A DNA stretch of 17,827 bases from an uncultured Phascolarctobacterium sp. (GCA_905207485.1 CAJLLL010000041.1:1-17827); one strand, 5' to 3'. Counted from the stretch's first letter, positions 6,156 through 14,095 are shown. The notes: generated from the letters alone by a model not told the origin. Numbers and translations: made by a program.

Positions 6156-6450
6156 ACAGGTAACTTTTGCGCTTGGGCTGGCGCAAAAAGCCGGCAAAGT
6201 AGCAGCAGGAGATTTTGCTGTACGCAGTGCATTAAACAGCGGTAAAGCTCGTTTGATGATGATTGCCTGCGATGCTGCCGAAGCATCTCGCAAAGAAATG
6301 GAGTACCTTGCTGAAACGGCAAAGGTAAAAACAGTAACCGGCCCATCCCGTGCCGAAATTGGCGCGGCTATCGGCAAATCGCCGCGGACGGCGGTTGTAA
6401 TTACGGACAATAATTTTGCAGTTATGATACAGAATAAGTGCCACGATTAA
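6145..6450 (+). CDS. ylxQ: L7Ae/L30e-family K-turn RNA-binding protein YlxQ
   Basis: A 101-residue L7Ae-like protein: FALGLAQKAGKVAAGDFAVRSAL near the N-terminus (residues about 7-29) and ITDNNFAVMI at the C-terminal end. Such proteins bind kink-turn RNAs, and Bacillus YlxQ does so in vitro; its cellular partner is not well established. Start ATG 6145 is preceded by GGAGG (6131-6135) inside ylxR; the longer ATG at 6118 would have no ribosome site. It overlaps ylxR by 11 nt and lies 16 nt before infB, as in most Firmicutes. Confidence 0.92.
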   Translation: MDSKQVTFALGLAQKAGKVAAGDFAVRSALNSGKARLMMIACDAAEASRKEMEYLAETAKVKTVTGPSRAEIGAAIGKSPRTAVVITDNNFAVMIQNKCHD

Positions 6451-6466
6451 GTTTGGAGGTGGATGA

Positions 6467-8989
6467 ATGGGTAAGCATAGAGTATATGAAATAGCTAAAG
6501 AACTTGGCAAAACCAATCAGGAAGTAATTGATGTTTTGGCCAAAAATAACATTCAGGTAAAAAGTTTAAGTACAGTAGATGATGCCGCAAAGGCAATGGT
6601 AGTGCGCGCATTTGCGCCGAAACCTGTTCAGCCGGAGAAAAAGCCGGTGCAGAATAATGCTCCCAAGGCAATGCCTGCTAAAAACGATAACAGGGCAAAT
6701 ACCCAAAAGCAGGTAAAACCGCAGGAACAAAATCAGCCTAAAGCTGCCGGCAATAATAAACCTCAGCAGGATAACAGACAGAAAAACCAGAATAACAAAC
6801 CTGCAAATGCGCACAATGAACAGCGTATGCAGAATCAGAACAAAAATAATAATAACCAAAAGAAAAACAATCAGCCTGTTCAGCAGCAGGGCAAGGCAAA
6901 CCAGCAGGCTCAGCACGGTAAAAATAATAAGCCGAACCGCCCGCAGCGCCAGCAGGGAGGCATTTTTATCGGCCCCCGTTCACAGCAGGGCGCACAAAAT
7001 GCACAGCCTAACCGCAATGCTAATGCACAGCAGCCCCAAAACCGTTTTGAGAACCAGAACCGCGGCAATCAGCAAGGCGGAGCAAAACAGCAGTTTAACA
7101 AAAAACGCAATGATAAACCGCAGATTAAGGGCCAGTATGCAAGCCGCGACAGCCGCAACATGCACAGCCGCGACCATATGATGAAAAAACGTCCGGGCGG
7201 CGCGCCCAAACCGCAGCAGCCGGTGCAGCAGGCTCCCGTTGTAAGACCCAGCCGTGTCGAAGTAGGCGAAAGCATTAATGTTAAAGATTTTGCTAACCTT
7301 ATTAAACGTGAGGTTAACGAAGTTATTAAGGCATTGTTTATGCTTGGCGTTATGGTAACCATTAACCAGGATATTGATTTTGAAACAGCAGAACTTGTTG
7401 GTACGGAATTTGATGTTGAAGTAGTGCCTCTGCCTCCGGAAGAAGACCCGACCGAAATTCCGGAAGTAGAAGACGACCCGGCAAAACGTGTTCCGCGCCC
7501 GCCGGTTATTACCGTTATGGGCCATGTTGACCATGGCAAAACTTCGCTTTTGGATGCTATCCGCAAAACTAACGTAACCAGCCGTGAAGCAGGCGGTATT
7601 ACCCAACATATCGGCGCATATATGGTTAACTACCAGGGCAAAAAAATTGTATTCCTTGATACACCGGGCCATGAAGCATTTACAGCTATGCGTGCCCGCG
7701 GCGCTCAGGTAACGGACGTTGCCATTCTCGTAGTTGCAGCAGATGACGGCGTTATGCCGCAGACCATTGAAGCAATTAACCATGCTAAAGCAGCTAATGT
7801 GCCTATCATTGTTGCCATTAACAAAATGGACCGTCCCGGCGCTAACCCTGACCACGTAAAACAACAGCTTGCAGAGCATGAACTTATTCCGGAAGATTGG
7901 GGCGGCGATACTATCATGGTACCGGTTTCCGCTCATCAGAAAACCGGTATTCCCGAACTTTTGGAAATGATTCTGCTTGTTGCAGAAATGCAGGAACTGA
8001 AAGCCAACCCGAACCTGCCGGCACACGGCACCATTATTGAAGCACAGCTTGATAAAGGGCGCGGCCCTGTTGCTACCGTTCTGGTACAGCGCGGCACTTT
8101 GAGCATCGGCGATACCATTATTGCCGGTACTGCTTACGGTAAAGTACGTGCCATGGTTAATGACCGCGGCGAAAAAGTTAAAAAAGCGCTGCCGTCAACC
8201 CCTGTTGAAGTGCTTGGCTTAAATGAAGTGCCTATGGCGGGCGATATTCTGGACAGCACAGATGAAAAAACTGCCAGAAGCGTTGCCGAAAAACGTTTGG
8301 CTAAACGCCGCAGCGAAGAAATGCAGCAGAATGCCAAAGTATCTTTGGACGATATTTTCCAGCGTATTCAGGAAGGTGAGCTGAAAGAACTGAATATTGT
8401 TGTTAAGGCTGACGTTCAGGGTACTATCGAAGCACTTAAATCTTCGCTTTCCAATATTAAAAACGATGAAGTTAAAGTTGTAGTAGTGCATTCCGGCGTT
8501 GGTTCTATCAACGAATCAGACGTAATGCTGGCATCTGCCGCCAATGCGCTTATTATCGGTTTTAACGTGCGTCCGGATGCCAATGCGCGCAAAACTGCCG
8601 AAGCGGAAAAAGTTGATGTGCGTACTTACAGGGTTATTTATGACGCAATTAATGATGTAGAAGCAGCTATCAAAGGTATGCTTGCTCCTAAATTTAAAGA
8701 AGTTATCCAGGGACGTGTTGAAGTACGCCAGCTTATTACGATTTCCAAACTGCTTATTGCAGGCTGCTATGTACTTGAAGGCAAAGTAACCAATTCTTCC
8801 AAAGTACGCGTAGTACGCGACGGCATTGTAATATACGAAGGCGAAATTGACTCCCTGCGCAGATTTAAAGACGATGTTAAAGAAGTTGTGGCAGGTTACG
8901 AATGTGGCATAACGCTTGAAAAATTCCGCGACCTTAAAGAAGGGGATATTTTTGAAGTTTATTCCATGGAAGAAGTTGCCGCAGAATAA
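6467..8989 (+). CDS. infB: Translation initiation factor IF-2
   Basis: IF2 (840 aa) is the GTPase that places initiator tRNA on the 30S subunit and promotes 50S joining. Residues 1-50 form the IF2 N-terminal helical domain (VYEIAKELGKTNQEVIDVLAKN). Residues about 55-245 are a low-complexity linker dominated by Asn, Gln, Lys and Pro. A second IF2-N domain follows (about 268-320). The G domain has GHVDHGKT (352-359), GGITQHIGAY, DTPGHEAF, NKMD (452-455) and an SAH G5 motif. Domains II, III and IV follow to the end. ATG 6467 is set by GGAGGT (6455-6460). No strong internal ribosome site was pursued, so a shorter IF2 isoform is open. The linker composition is the only unusual trait. Confidence 0.97.
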   Translation: MGKHRVYEIAKELGKTNQEVIDVLAKNNIQVKSLSTVDDAAKAMVVRAFAPKPVQPEKKPVQNNAPKAMPAKNDNRANTQKQVKPQEQNQPKAAGNNKPQQDNRQKNQNNKPANAHNEQRMQNQNKNNNNQKKNNQPVQQQGKANQQAQHGKNNKPNRPQRQQGGIFIGPRSQQGAQNAQPNRNANAQQPQNRFENQNRGNQQGGAKQQFNKKRNDKPQIKGQYASRDSRNMHSRDHMMKKRPGGAPKPQQPVQQAPVVRPSRVEVGESINVKDFANLIKREVNEVIKALFMLGVMVTINQDIDFETAELVGTEFDVEVVPLPPEEDPTEIPEVEDDPAKRVPRPPVITVMGHVDHGKTSLLDAIRKTNVTSREAGGITQHIGAYMVNYQGKKIVFLDTPGHEAFTAMRARGAQVTDVAILVVAADDGVMPQTIEAINHAKAANVPIIVAINKMDRPGANPDHVKQQLAEHELIPEDWGGDTIMVPVSAHQKTGIPELLEMILLVAEMQELKANPNLPAHGTIIEAQLDKGRGPVATVLVQRGTLSIGDTIIAGTAYGKVRAMVNDRGEKVKKALPSTPVEVLGLNEVPMAGDILDSTDEKTARSVAEKRLAKRRSEEMQQNAKVSLDDIFQRIQEGELKELNIVVKADVQGTIEALKSSLSNIKNDEVKVVVVHSGVGSINESDVMLASAANALIIGFNVRPDANARKTAEAEKVDVRTYRVIYDAINDVEAAIKGMLAPKFKEVIQGRVEVRQLITISKLLIAGCYVLEGKVTNSSKVRVVRDGIVIYEGEIDSLRRFKDDVKEVVAGYECGITLEKFRDLKEGDIFEVYSMEEVAAE

Positions 8990-9001
8990 CAGGTGCTTGT
9001 T

Positions 9002-9361
9002 ATGGCAAGATTAAGAGTAGAAAAATTACAGGAAGCAATTAAACAGGAAATCAGCAAGATTTTACTGCACGATATTAAAGACCCGCGCATTAAATTTGTT
9101 ACCGTTACAGGCGTGGAACTTACTGACGATATAAGCCAGGCAAAAGTTTATGTAAGCCTGTACGGCAGCGAAACCCAGCAGGAGGAAGCATGGCAGGGGC
9201 TTAATAAAGCCGTTGGCTATATGCGCACCGAAATTGCCAAAAGAATCAGGCTGCGCTTTGCGCCTGTGCTGATTTTTACCAAAGATACCTCCATGGAATA
9301 CAGCGCGCATATCGAAGAATTGCTGAGAAAAATCAAACAAGAGGAAACCCCGCATGAGTAA
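9002..9361 (+). CDS. rbfA: 30S ribosome-binding factor RbfA
   Basis: RbfA (119 aa) binds the 16S rRNA neck region during late 30S assembly and aids 5'-end processing and cold adaptation. The KH-type fold shows RVEKLQEAIKQEISKIL, the DPRI turn (DIKDPRIKFVTVTGVEL) and the C-terminal RFAPVLIFTKDTSMEYSAHI. ATG 9002 is chosen over a GTG at 8993 because AGGTG (8991-8995) lies 6 nt upstream, and the family starts with MxxxR. It sits 12 nt after infB; the ylxP (DUF503) gene often found between these two in Firmicutes is absent. Overlaps nrnA by 8 nt. Confidence 0.95.
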   Translation: MARLRVEKLQEAIKQEISKILLHDIKDPRIKFVTVTGVELTDDISQAKVYVSLYGSETQQEEAWQGLNKAVGYMRTEIAKRIRLRFAPVLIFTKDTSMEYSAHIEELLRKIKQEETPHE

Positions 9362-10304
9362 GAACTGTACGCTTGAAGAAATTGCCGTTCTGCTGCTGGA
9401 ACATGATAAGTTTGTATTATGTCCCCATGTCAGCCCTGACGGCGATGCTTTGGGCTCTACACTGGCGCTGAAAATAGCGCTGGAAAAAGCAGGCAAAAAA
9501 GTAATGCTTATGGTCGATGACGATACGCCCAAAGCCTTTGGTTTTTTGCCGCAGATAGAAACTTTTGTAAAGCCTGATGAATGTGCAGAAACGGAAGCGG
9601 ATTTACTGGTAGTTTTAGATGCAAGTTCGCTTGACCGCATCGGCAAAGTAGTACAGGCAGTTAAGGCAAAAGCCATTGTTAATATTGACCACCATATTTC
9701 CAATACGCAATTTGCCGATTATTTGTATTTAAATACAGAAGCGGCAGCAACGGCGGAAATTTTGTGCAGCCTTGTCGAAATGCTCGGCGTTGAGCCGGAT
9801 AAAGATTTGGCAACCTGCTTGTATACCGGCATTTATACCGACTGCGGTTCATTCCGCTTTGGCAATACTACACCGGCCACAATGCGTGCAGCGGCAAAAC
9901 TGTTGGAATACGGCGCGCGTCCTAATGAAATATCCGATGCTTTGGGAACGCATACCCGTGCCAATATAGAAATGCTGGCCAAGGTTTTGCAGACTTTAAG
10001 CTTTTACAATAACGGTGCAGTTAGTGTTATTGAAATTAACAATGATTTGTATGACAAAGACGTTAATACAGATAATTTCATCTCATTTGCACGTTATATT
10101 GAAGGCGTTGATGTGGCAGTGCTGTTTAAAGCCGTTGAACCGAATGTAACTCGCGTCAGCATGCGTTCGCAGAATACGGATGTTGCTGCAATAGCACTCT
10201 CTTTCGGTGGGGGCGGCCATATCCGCGCTGCCGGCTGTACGGTGGAACTGCCGCTTGCAGAGGCAAAACTAAAAGTATTGGACGCTATTGGTAAAGCGTT
10301 ATGA
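9354..10304 (+). CDS. nrnA: Bifunctional oligoribonuclease / pAp phosphatase NrnA (DHH family)
   Basis: This 316-residue cytoplasmic DHH/DHHA1 phosphoesterase degrades 2-5-nt RNA (nanoRNA) to mononucleotides and dephosphorylates 3'-phosphoadenosine-5'-phosphate (pAp). Metal ligands are visible: HVSPDGDA (H25, D29, D31), VVLDAS (D89), the DHH triplet at 112-114 and D163 in YTGIYTDCGSF. The C-terminal DHHA1 substrate-binding motif GGGGHIRAAG is at 285-294. Start ATG 9354 lies inside the rbfA end (8-nt overlap); its own stop overlaps the truB start as ATGA, giving tight coupling. The position between rbfA and truB is standard for Firmicutes and fits a role in finishing mRNA turnover near translation genes. 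Confidence 0.94.
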   Translation: MSKNCTLEEIAVLLLEHDKFVLCPHVSPDGDALGSTLALKIALEKAGKKVMLMVDDDTPKAFGFLPQIETFVKPDECAETEADLLVVLDASSLDRIGKVVQAVKAKAIVNIDHHISNTQFADYLYLNTEAAATAEILCSLVEMLGVEPDKDLATCLYTGIYTDCGSFRFGNTTPATMRAAAKLLEYGARPNEISDALGTHTRANIEMLAKVLQTLSFYNNGAVSVIEINNDLYDKDVNTDNFISFARYIEGVDVAVLFKAVEPNVTRVSMRSQNTDVAAIALSFGGGGHIRAAGCTVELPLAEAKLKVLDAIGKAL

Positions 10305-11185
10305 CAAACGGAATTATTAATGTTTTGAAACCCTGCGGCATGACAAGCCACGATGTAATCAGCTTTTTGCGCAGGGTACTGAATACTAAAAAAATAGGGC
10401 ACTCCGGCACGCTTGACCCAGATGCTGCCGGTGTGCTGCCTGTTTTTACCGGTACGGCCACACGCTTATTGGAATATGCGTTGGAGGATGGGAAAAGTTA
10501 CCGTGCCGAAATTACTTTTGGCATAAAAACAGATACCGGTGATGACAGCGGTGCCGTTGTGCAGCAAAGTTTACTGCCGGCATGTACGGCAGAAGAATTT
10601 GCCGCAGTGCTTACGGAATTTACAGGCCTGCAAAAACAGCTTCCGCCAATGTATTCCGCTTTAAAGCTAAACGGCAAACCGCTTTATAAACTGGCACGGC
10701 AGGGAATAGAAGTAGAACGCGAAGCGCGTGAAATTTTTATCAGCCATTTGCAGCTTATCTCTTTTACAGAACAAAAAGCGGTAGTGGATGTTGAATGTTC
10801 CAAAGGAACTTATATCCGCACTTTGCTTGAAGATATTTGCGCAAAAATTGGCGTATGCGGTACGATGAGCTTTTTGCTGCGTACATCGGCAGGCGGTTTT
10901 AAAATTGAAAACGCTGCCACATTACAGGAAATTGAAACAGAACCGCAGCGCTACCTGCTGCCTGAAGAAACAGCAGTTATGCATCTGCCTGAGGCTGTGC
11001 TTACTGAAAGGCAGGCATGGCGAATTACGCAAGGCGTTGCTACCAGCATGGCAGGCGTAACAGATGGCATATACCGCCTTAAAGGGCAGAACGGTATGTT
11101 TTACGGCATCGGCAAAGCCGCAGAAGGAATAATGAAAGGCAGTAAAATCCTGCGCCAGGCGGCAAAGCCGCAGGAACTTATTTGA
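10301..11185 (+). CDS. truB: tRNA pseudouridine(55) synthase TruB
   Basis: TruB (294 aa) isomerises U55 in the T-loop of nearly all tRNAs and acts as a tRNA chaperone. Motifs: GIINVLKPCGMTSHDVI near the N-terminus; GTLDPDAAGVLPV with catalytic D39; PPMYSALKLNGKPLYKLAR; and CSKGTYIRTLLEDI for tRNA contact. A PUA-like C-terminal domain (about 225-294) is short, as usual in Firmicutes. The ATG overlaps the nrnA stop by 4 nt (ATGA), implying re-initiation. Gene end is 8 nt before ribF. Confidence 0.96.
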   Translation: MTNGIINVLKPCGMTSHDVISFLRRVLNTKKIGHSGTLDPDAAGVLPVFTGTATRLLEYALEDGKSYRAEITFGIKTDTGDDSGAVVQQSLLPACTAEEFAAVLTEFTGLQKQLPPMYSALKLNGKPLYKLARQGIEVEREAREIFISHLQLISFTEQKAVVDVECSKGTYIRTLLEDICAKIGVCGTMSFLLRTSAGGFKIENAATLQEIETEPQRYLLPEETAVMHLPEAVLTERQAWRITQGVATSMAGVTDGIYRLKGQNGMFYGIGKAAEGIMKGSKILRQAAKPQELI

Positions 11186-11193
11186 GGTTGTTC

Positions 11194-12144
11194 ATGGAAA
11201 TTATTACATCTCTTGCTACTGACTTAAAAAATAAATATCCTGCAACGGTTATTGCGCTCGGAACTTTTGACGGCCTGCATCTCGGGCATAATGATGTTAT
11301 CCGCACGGCGAAAGAATATGCAGAGCGCAACGGACTTAAACTTGCTGTGTTTACTTTCAGCAATCATCCGCTGGCGTTAATCCGTCCTGATTTGGTGCCG
11401 GTAAGAATTATTTCTGCCGAAGAAAAAATTCAGCTTTTGGCAGCGGCGGGTGTTGATTATCTGATTAACATTCCTTTTACGGAAGATTTTGCAGCGCTGT
11501 CGCCGGATGAATTTTTAGAAGGACTGAGGCAGTTTAATTACCGTTGTCTGGTAGTTGGCGAAAATTTTACCTACGGATTTTTAGGCAGCGGCAAAACGGA
11601 TACTTTGGAACGCAGCGGCAAAAAAGATGGTTTTGATGTAATTGTACGCCCGCTTGTAAAAATGAACGGCAATATTGTAAGCAGTACGGGCATCCGTAAT
11701 TTAATCAGGGCAGGGCATATAGAACATGCCAATAATATGCTTGGGCGCGTTTATAGTATTACCGGGCAAATTGTCCATGGTGATGAACGTGGAAGAAAGC
11801 TTGGTTTTCCAACTGCCAATATTGAATTGCAGAACAGCGAGATGGCAGTTCCCTCGCCGGGTGTCTATGCCGTTGAAGCGGAAATTGACGGCATAACTTA
11901 TGAAGGCATGGGCAATATAGGCAACAACCCCACATTTAATGATGTTGAACATGTAAGGCTTGAAGTAAATCTTTTTAATTGCAGCGGCGACCTGTACGGA
12001 AAAACAATGAAGGTTTATTTTTATAAATATATCCGCGCTGAAAAGAAATTCAGCGGTATTGAAGAACTGTGCAGGCAGATAGATGCTGATAAAGAAGCAA
12101 TTAAAACTTACTTTTTAAATAAAAAACAGTTGCCCAATCAATAA
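11194..12144 (+). CDS. ribF: Bifunctional riboflavin kinase / FAD synthetase
   Basis: RibF (316 aa) makes FMN from riboflavin and then FAD. The N-terminal nucleotidyltransferase (FAD synthetase) domain has GTFDGLHLGH (23-32) and SSTGIRNLI (163-171). The C-terminal riboflavin kinase domain has GRKLGFPTANI (200-210) and RLEVNLFN with the likely catalytic E257. ATG 11194 is preferred over a TTG 12 nt upstream because GAGG (11184-11187) is correctly spaced from the ATG and overlaps the truB stop region. It ends the long operon; the rpsO promoter overlaps its last codons. No FMN riboswitch is seen, which fits a constitutive role. truB-ribF-rpsO order is typical. Confidence 0.95.
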   Translation: MEIITSLATDLKNKYPATVIALGTFDGLHLGHNDVIRTAKEYAERNGLKLAVFTFSNHPLALIRPDLVPVRIISAEEKIQLLAAAGVDYLINIPFTEDFAALSPDEFLEGLRQFNYRCLVVGENFTYGFLGSGKTDTLERSGKKDGFDVIVRPLVKMNGNIVSSTGIRNLIRAGHIEHANNMLGRVYSITGQIVHGDERGRKLGFPTANIELQNSEMAVPSPGVYAVEAEIDGITYEGMGNIGNNPTFNDVEHVRLEVNLFNCSGDLYGKTMKVYFYKYIRAEKKFSGIEELCRQIDADKEAIKTYFLNKKQLPNQ

Positions 12145-12158
12145 CTTTGTGTTATACT
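12130..12158 (+). promoter_or_regulatory. rpsO promoter
   Basis: TTGCCC (12130-12135), a 17-bp spacer ending in TGT (extended -10) and TATACT (12153-12158). The -35 lies inside the last codons of ribF, so rpsO can be expressed separately from the operon. A transcript start near 12165 would give an ~86-nt leader. Confidence 0.65.
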
Positions 12159-12164
12159 ATTTAA

Positions 12165-12250
12165 GTATTATTTTTGAACCATTGCTTGGAGATGCGCTGC
12201 TCCGGCGGTTTCTATGCACTGGCGATTACAGAAAAATGGAGGAATTGCAA
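12165..12250 (+). promoter_or_regulatory. rpsO 5' leader, possible S15 autoregulatory RNA
   Basis: The ~86-nt leader is GC-rich in its middle compared with the surrounding intergenic DNA. It has a GGAG (12188-12191) / CTCC (12200-12203) hairpin followed by GGCGG and TGGCG segments that could pair with upstream CGC/GCC elements to form a junction. S15 represses its own translation through structured leaders in several bacteria, so this is a plausible site. The exact fold was not computed. Confidence 0.4.
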
Positions 12251-12517
12251 ATGTTAACACCTGAAAGAAAACAAGAAATTATCCTTGCAAACGCAAGACA
12301 TGAAGGCGACACCGGTTCTCCGGAAGTACAAATCGCCGTATTGACCGAACGTATTAAATATCTTACCGAACATCTTAAAGACCATAAAAAAGACCATCAT
12401 TCCCGCCGTGGCCTTCTCAAAATGGTTGGCCAGCGCCGTGGTCTGTTAAACTATCTTATGGCTAAGGATATCGAGCGTTATCGTGCAATCCTTGCAAAGC
12501 TCGGCCTGCGTAAATAA
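12251..12517 (+). CDS. rpsO: 30S ribosomal protein S15
   Basis: S15 (88 aa) is a primary 16S rRNA-binding protein at the three-way junction of the central domain and forms bridge B4. The family signature is complete: GDTGSPEVQIAVLTERI (19-35), the HLKDHKKDHHSRRGLL rRNA-binding turn, and a C-terminal RYRAILAKLGLRK. GGAGG (12239-12243) fixes ATG 12251; the open frame upstream to 12149 is leader sequence, not coding. It is closed by a strong terminator. pnp, which usually follows rpsO, is not here. Confidence 0.97.
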   Translation: MLTPERKQEIILANARHEGDTGSPEVQIAVLTERIKYLTEHLKDHKKDHHSRRGLLKMVGQRRGLLNYLMAKDIERYRAILAKLGLRK

Positions 12518-12530
12518 TTGGCAAATAAAG

Positions 12531-12559
12531 GCCTGCTTCACTGAGAAGCAGGCTTTTTT
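12531..12559 (+). terminator. Strong intrinsic terminator after rpsO
   Basis: GCCTGCTTC (12531-12539) pairs perfectly with GAAGCAGGC (12545-12553) around a 5-nt loop, followed by six T residues; A residues upstream can extend the stem. It ends the ribosomal operon. Confidence 0.92.
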
Positions 12560-12578
12560 ACCAGATACGAAAATTTTA

Positions 12579-12607
12579 TTGTAACGCAAGTTTTGTTATG
12601 GTAAAAT
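12579..12607 (+). promoter_or_regulatory. secG promoter
   Basis: TTGTAA (12579-12584), a 17-bp spacer ending TGG, and TAAAAT (12602-12607), about 33 bp before the secG start. Confidence 0.55.
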
Positions 12608-12639
12608 TAAAAGGTAATTTAGTTTAGGAGGAAGCCAAG

Positions 12640-12864
12640 TTGATTACAGCGTTAAGTGTATTGGACGTTATTGTCAGCATAGCATTAATTGGCTCTGTGC
12701 TTATGCAGTCCGGCAAGGGTTCCGGCCTGTCCGACGCTTTTGGCGGCGGTGGCGGTTATTTTGGCAAAGGCAACGATATGGATACAATGATGGCTAAAGC
12801 AACCATTGTTTTAGGTATTTTGTTTGCTCTTATTACACTGGTAATTGCCAAATTAAGCATGTAA
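12640..12864 (+). CDS. secG: Protein translocase subunit SecG
   Basis: SecG (74 aa) is the small accessory subunit of the SecYEG channel that assists SecA-driven export. Two membrane helices (about 4-22 and 51-71) flank the conserved cytoplasmic loop with LMQSGKGSGLSDAFGGG. The start is TTG at 12640, justified by AGGAGG at 12626-12631, 8 nt upstream; no in-frame ATG precedes the first helix. It has its own promoter and terminator. The neighbourhood secG-est-rnr-smpB-ssrA is the same as in Bacillus. Confidence 0.93.
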   Translation: MITALSVLDVIVSIALIGSVLMQSGKGSGLSDAFGGGGGYFGKGNDMDTMMAKATIVLGILFALITLVIAKLSM

Positions 12865-12886
12865 TTTTAAAATTATAAACGTTTGT

Positions 12887-12920
12887 AAAATCCTGCATCC
12901 ATACGATGTGGGATTTTTTT
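12887..12920 (+). terminator. Intrinsic terminator after secG
   Basis: ATCCTGCATC (12890-12899) pairs with GATGTGGGAT (12905-12914) with two G-U pairs and a 5-nt loop, followed by a run of T residues to 12920; flanking A/T pairs extend the stem. It separates secG from the esterase operon. Confidence 0.85.
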
Positions 12921-12925
12921 GTATG

Positions 12926-12934
12926 TGGTATAAT
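12926..12934 (+). promoter_or_regulatory. Extended -10 promoter for the est-rnr-smpB operon
   Basis: TGG plus TATAAT (12929-12934) form an extended -10 just after the secG terminator; no clear -35 is found. The arrangement (TGTGG before TATAAT) resembles the promoter at 1126-1136. Confidence 0.55.
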
Positions 12935-12957
12935 TATGGTATATTGGAGGGAAAAAC

Positions 12958-13695
12958 GTGGCTAAACTTGGCGCAAAACCGTTCTTTTTTGCCGGCGGAA
13001 CAGAAGGCGTGCTTTTAATACATGGTTATACCGGTGCACCGGGAGAGATGCGTTTGCTGGGAGAATTTCTGCACAGCAAGGGATATACCGTGCTTGGCGT
13101 TTTGTTGCCCGGCCATTGTACAACTCCAAAAATTTTATCTAAGTATAATTTTAACGACTGGTATGCCGAAGTAAAACAAGGCTTTGCCAAACTTAAAGCC
13201 ATCTGCCGCAAGGTATATGTGGCAGGGCTTTCTATGGGAGGATTGCTGACTTTAAAAGCAGCGGCAGAACTTGAACCGGATAAAATAATAGTAATGGCGG
13301 CGCCAATTTATGTTTGTGACAAAAGGCAGTTTTTGCTGCCGTGGCTGCGGTTTATTATACGCTATGTAAAAAAACGGCAGCGTGTGTTTGATAACGTGCC
13401 TGATGAATATTGCGTACAGTGTGAGGCAATGCCTACCAAACCATTGGTAAGCATGTTTAAATTTATAAAAAAATGCAAACAGGGATTTTTGCAAAAAATA
13501 ACAGTGCCATGCCTTATAATGCAGAGCAAAATAGAACATACAGTGCGTTGGCAAAGCGCACAGTTTATTTATGATAATATTTCTTCATCGCGCAAAGAAC
13601 TGGTATGGTTTGAGCATTGTGGGCATATTTTGACATTGGATAAGGAAAGGGAAGCGGTATTTAATAAAATACTTGCTTTTTTAAGGGATAGATAA
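12958..13695 (+). CDS. Carboxylesterase of the Est30/YvaK family
   Basis: A 245-residue alpha/beta hydrolase that should hydrolyse short-chain carboxylic esters in the cytoplasm. The oxyanion region HGYTGAPGEMRLLGEFL (22-38), nucleophile elbow GLSMGG with S92, and H223 in CGHILTLD follow the Est30 pattern. By alignment from memory, the acid is D193 in the Geobacillus enzyme, but here residue 193 is Glu (SKIEHTVRWQSA), so the triad would be Ser-Glu-His. GTG 12958 is chosen from TTGGAGGG upstream. It shares a message with the thioesterase, rnr and smpB. Its true substrate is unknown, and why esterases sit beside rnr in so many Firmicutes is unexplained. The central lid (about 120-170) is basic and Cys-containing. 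Confidence 0.88.
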   Translation: MAKLGAKPFFFAGGTEGVLLIHGYTGAPGEMRLLGEFLHSKGYTVLGVLLPGHCTTPKILSKYNFNDWYAEVKQGFAKLKAICRKVYVAGLSMGGLLTLKAAAELEPDKIIVMAAPIYVCDKRQFLLPWLRFIIRYVKKRQRVFDNVPDEYCVQCEAMPTKPLVSMFKFIKKCKQGFLQKITVPCLIMQSKIEHTVRWQSAQFIYDNISSSRKELVWFEHCGHILTLDKEREAVFNKILAFLRDR

Positions 13696-14094
13696 ATGTT
13701 TGAAGATAAAGAATACCCTATGTGTTTTGCCTGCGGCAAGCAAAACCCGATAGGTTTAAAAATGACTTTTAAAATGGATGAAAAAGAATGTGTATCTTAC
13801 TTTACGCCGAAAGAAGAACACCAAAGTTATAACGGTATGATGCACGGCGGTTTAATCAGTGTTTTGCTGGATGAAATTATGGGTCACTACCTGTTTTGCA
13901 TGGAAGGCAAACCTGCCTATACCGCAAAAATGGAACTTCGTTACCGCCAGCCGTTGAAAATAGGCGAAGAAGTAAAGTGTGTAGGCACACGTGTTAAACA
14001 AAAGGGACGCCTTGTGGAAATGCACGGCGAAATTATAACAAAAGATGGCGTTGTTGCGGCAGAAGCTACTGCCAAAATGATGCTGGAGGATTAA
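13696..14094 (+). CDS. Hot-dog fold thioesterase, PaaI-like
   Basis: A 132-residue single-domain hot-dog protein likely to hydrolyse acyl-CoA thioesters. Typical features: N-terminal CFACGKQNPIGLKM (10-23), the HGG turn (50-52) followed by LLDEIMGHY with the likely catalytic D59/E60 region, and AKMELRYRQPLKIGEEV (78-92). The ATG abuts the esterase stop with no gap, and rnr starts one base after its stop (ATG at 14096), so it is coupled on both sides. It is an insertion relative to the common secG-est-rnr order. Substrate cannot be inferred. Confidence 0.85.
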   Translation: MFEDKEYPMCFACGKQNPIGLKMTFKMDEKECVSYFTPKEEHQSYNGMMHGGLISVLLDEIMGHYLFCMEGKPAYTAKMELRYRQPLKIGEEVKCVGTRVKQKGRLVEMHGEIITKDGVVAAEATAKMMLED

Positions 14095-14095
14095 A

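Noticed and set aside
6807..7181. Plus-strand 124-aa frame inside infB
   Set aside because: Alternative frame of the low-complexity IF2 linker; no ribosome site and the infB frame is clearly coding.
6980..8026. Minus-strand 348-aa open frame
   Set aside because: Antisense shadow of infB, with Cys/Asn/Phe-rich composition and no recognisable domain.
12149..12250. N-terminal extension of S15
   Set aside because: S15 proteins begin at MLTPERK; the upstream stretch overlaps the promoter and a structured leader.
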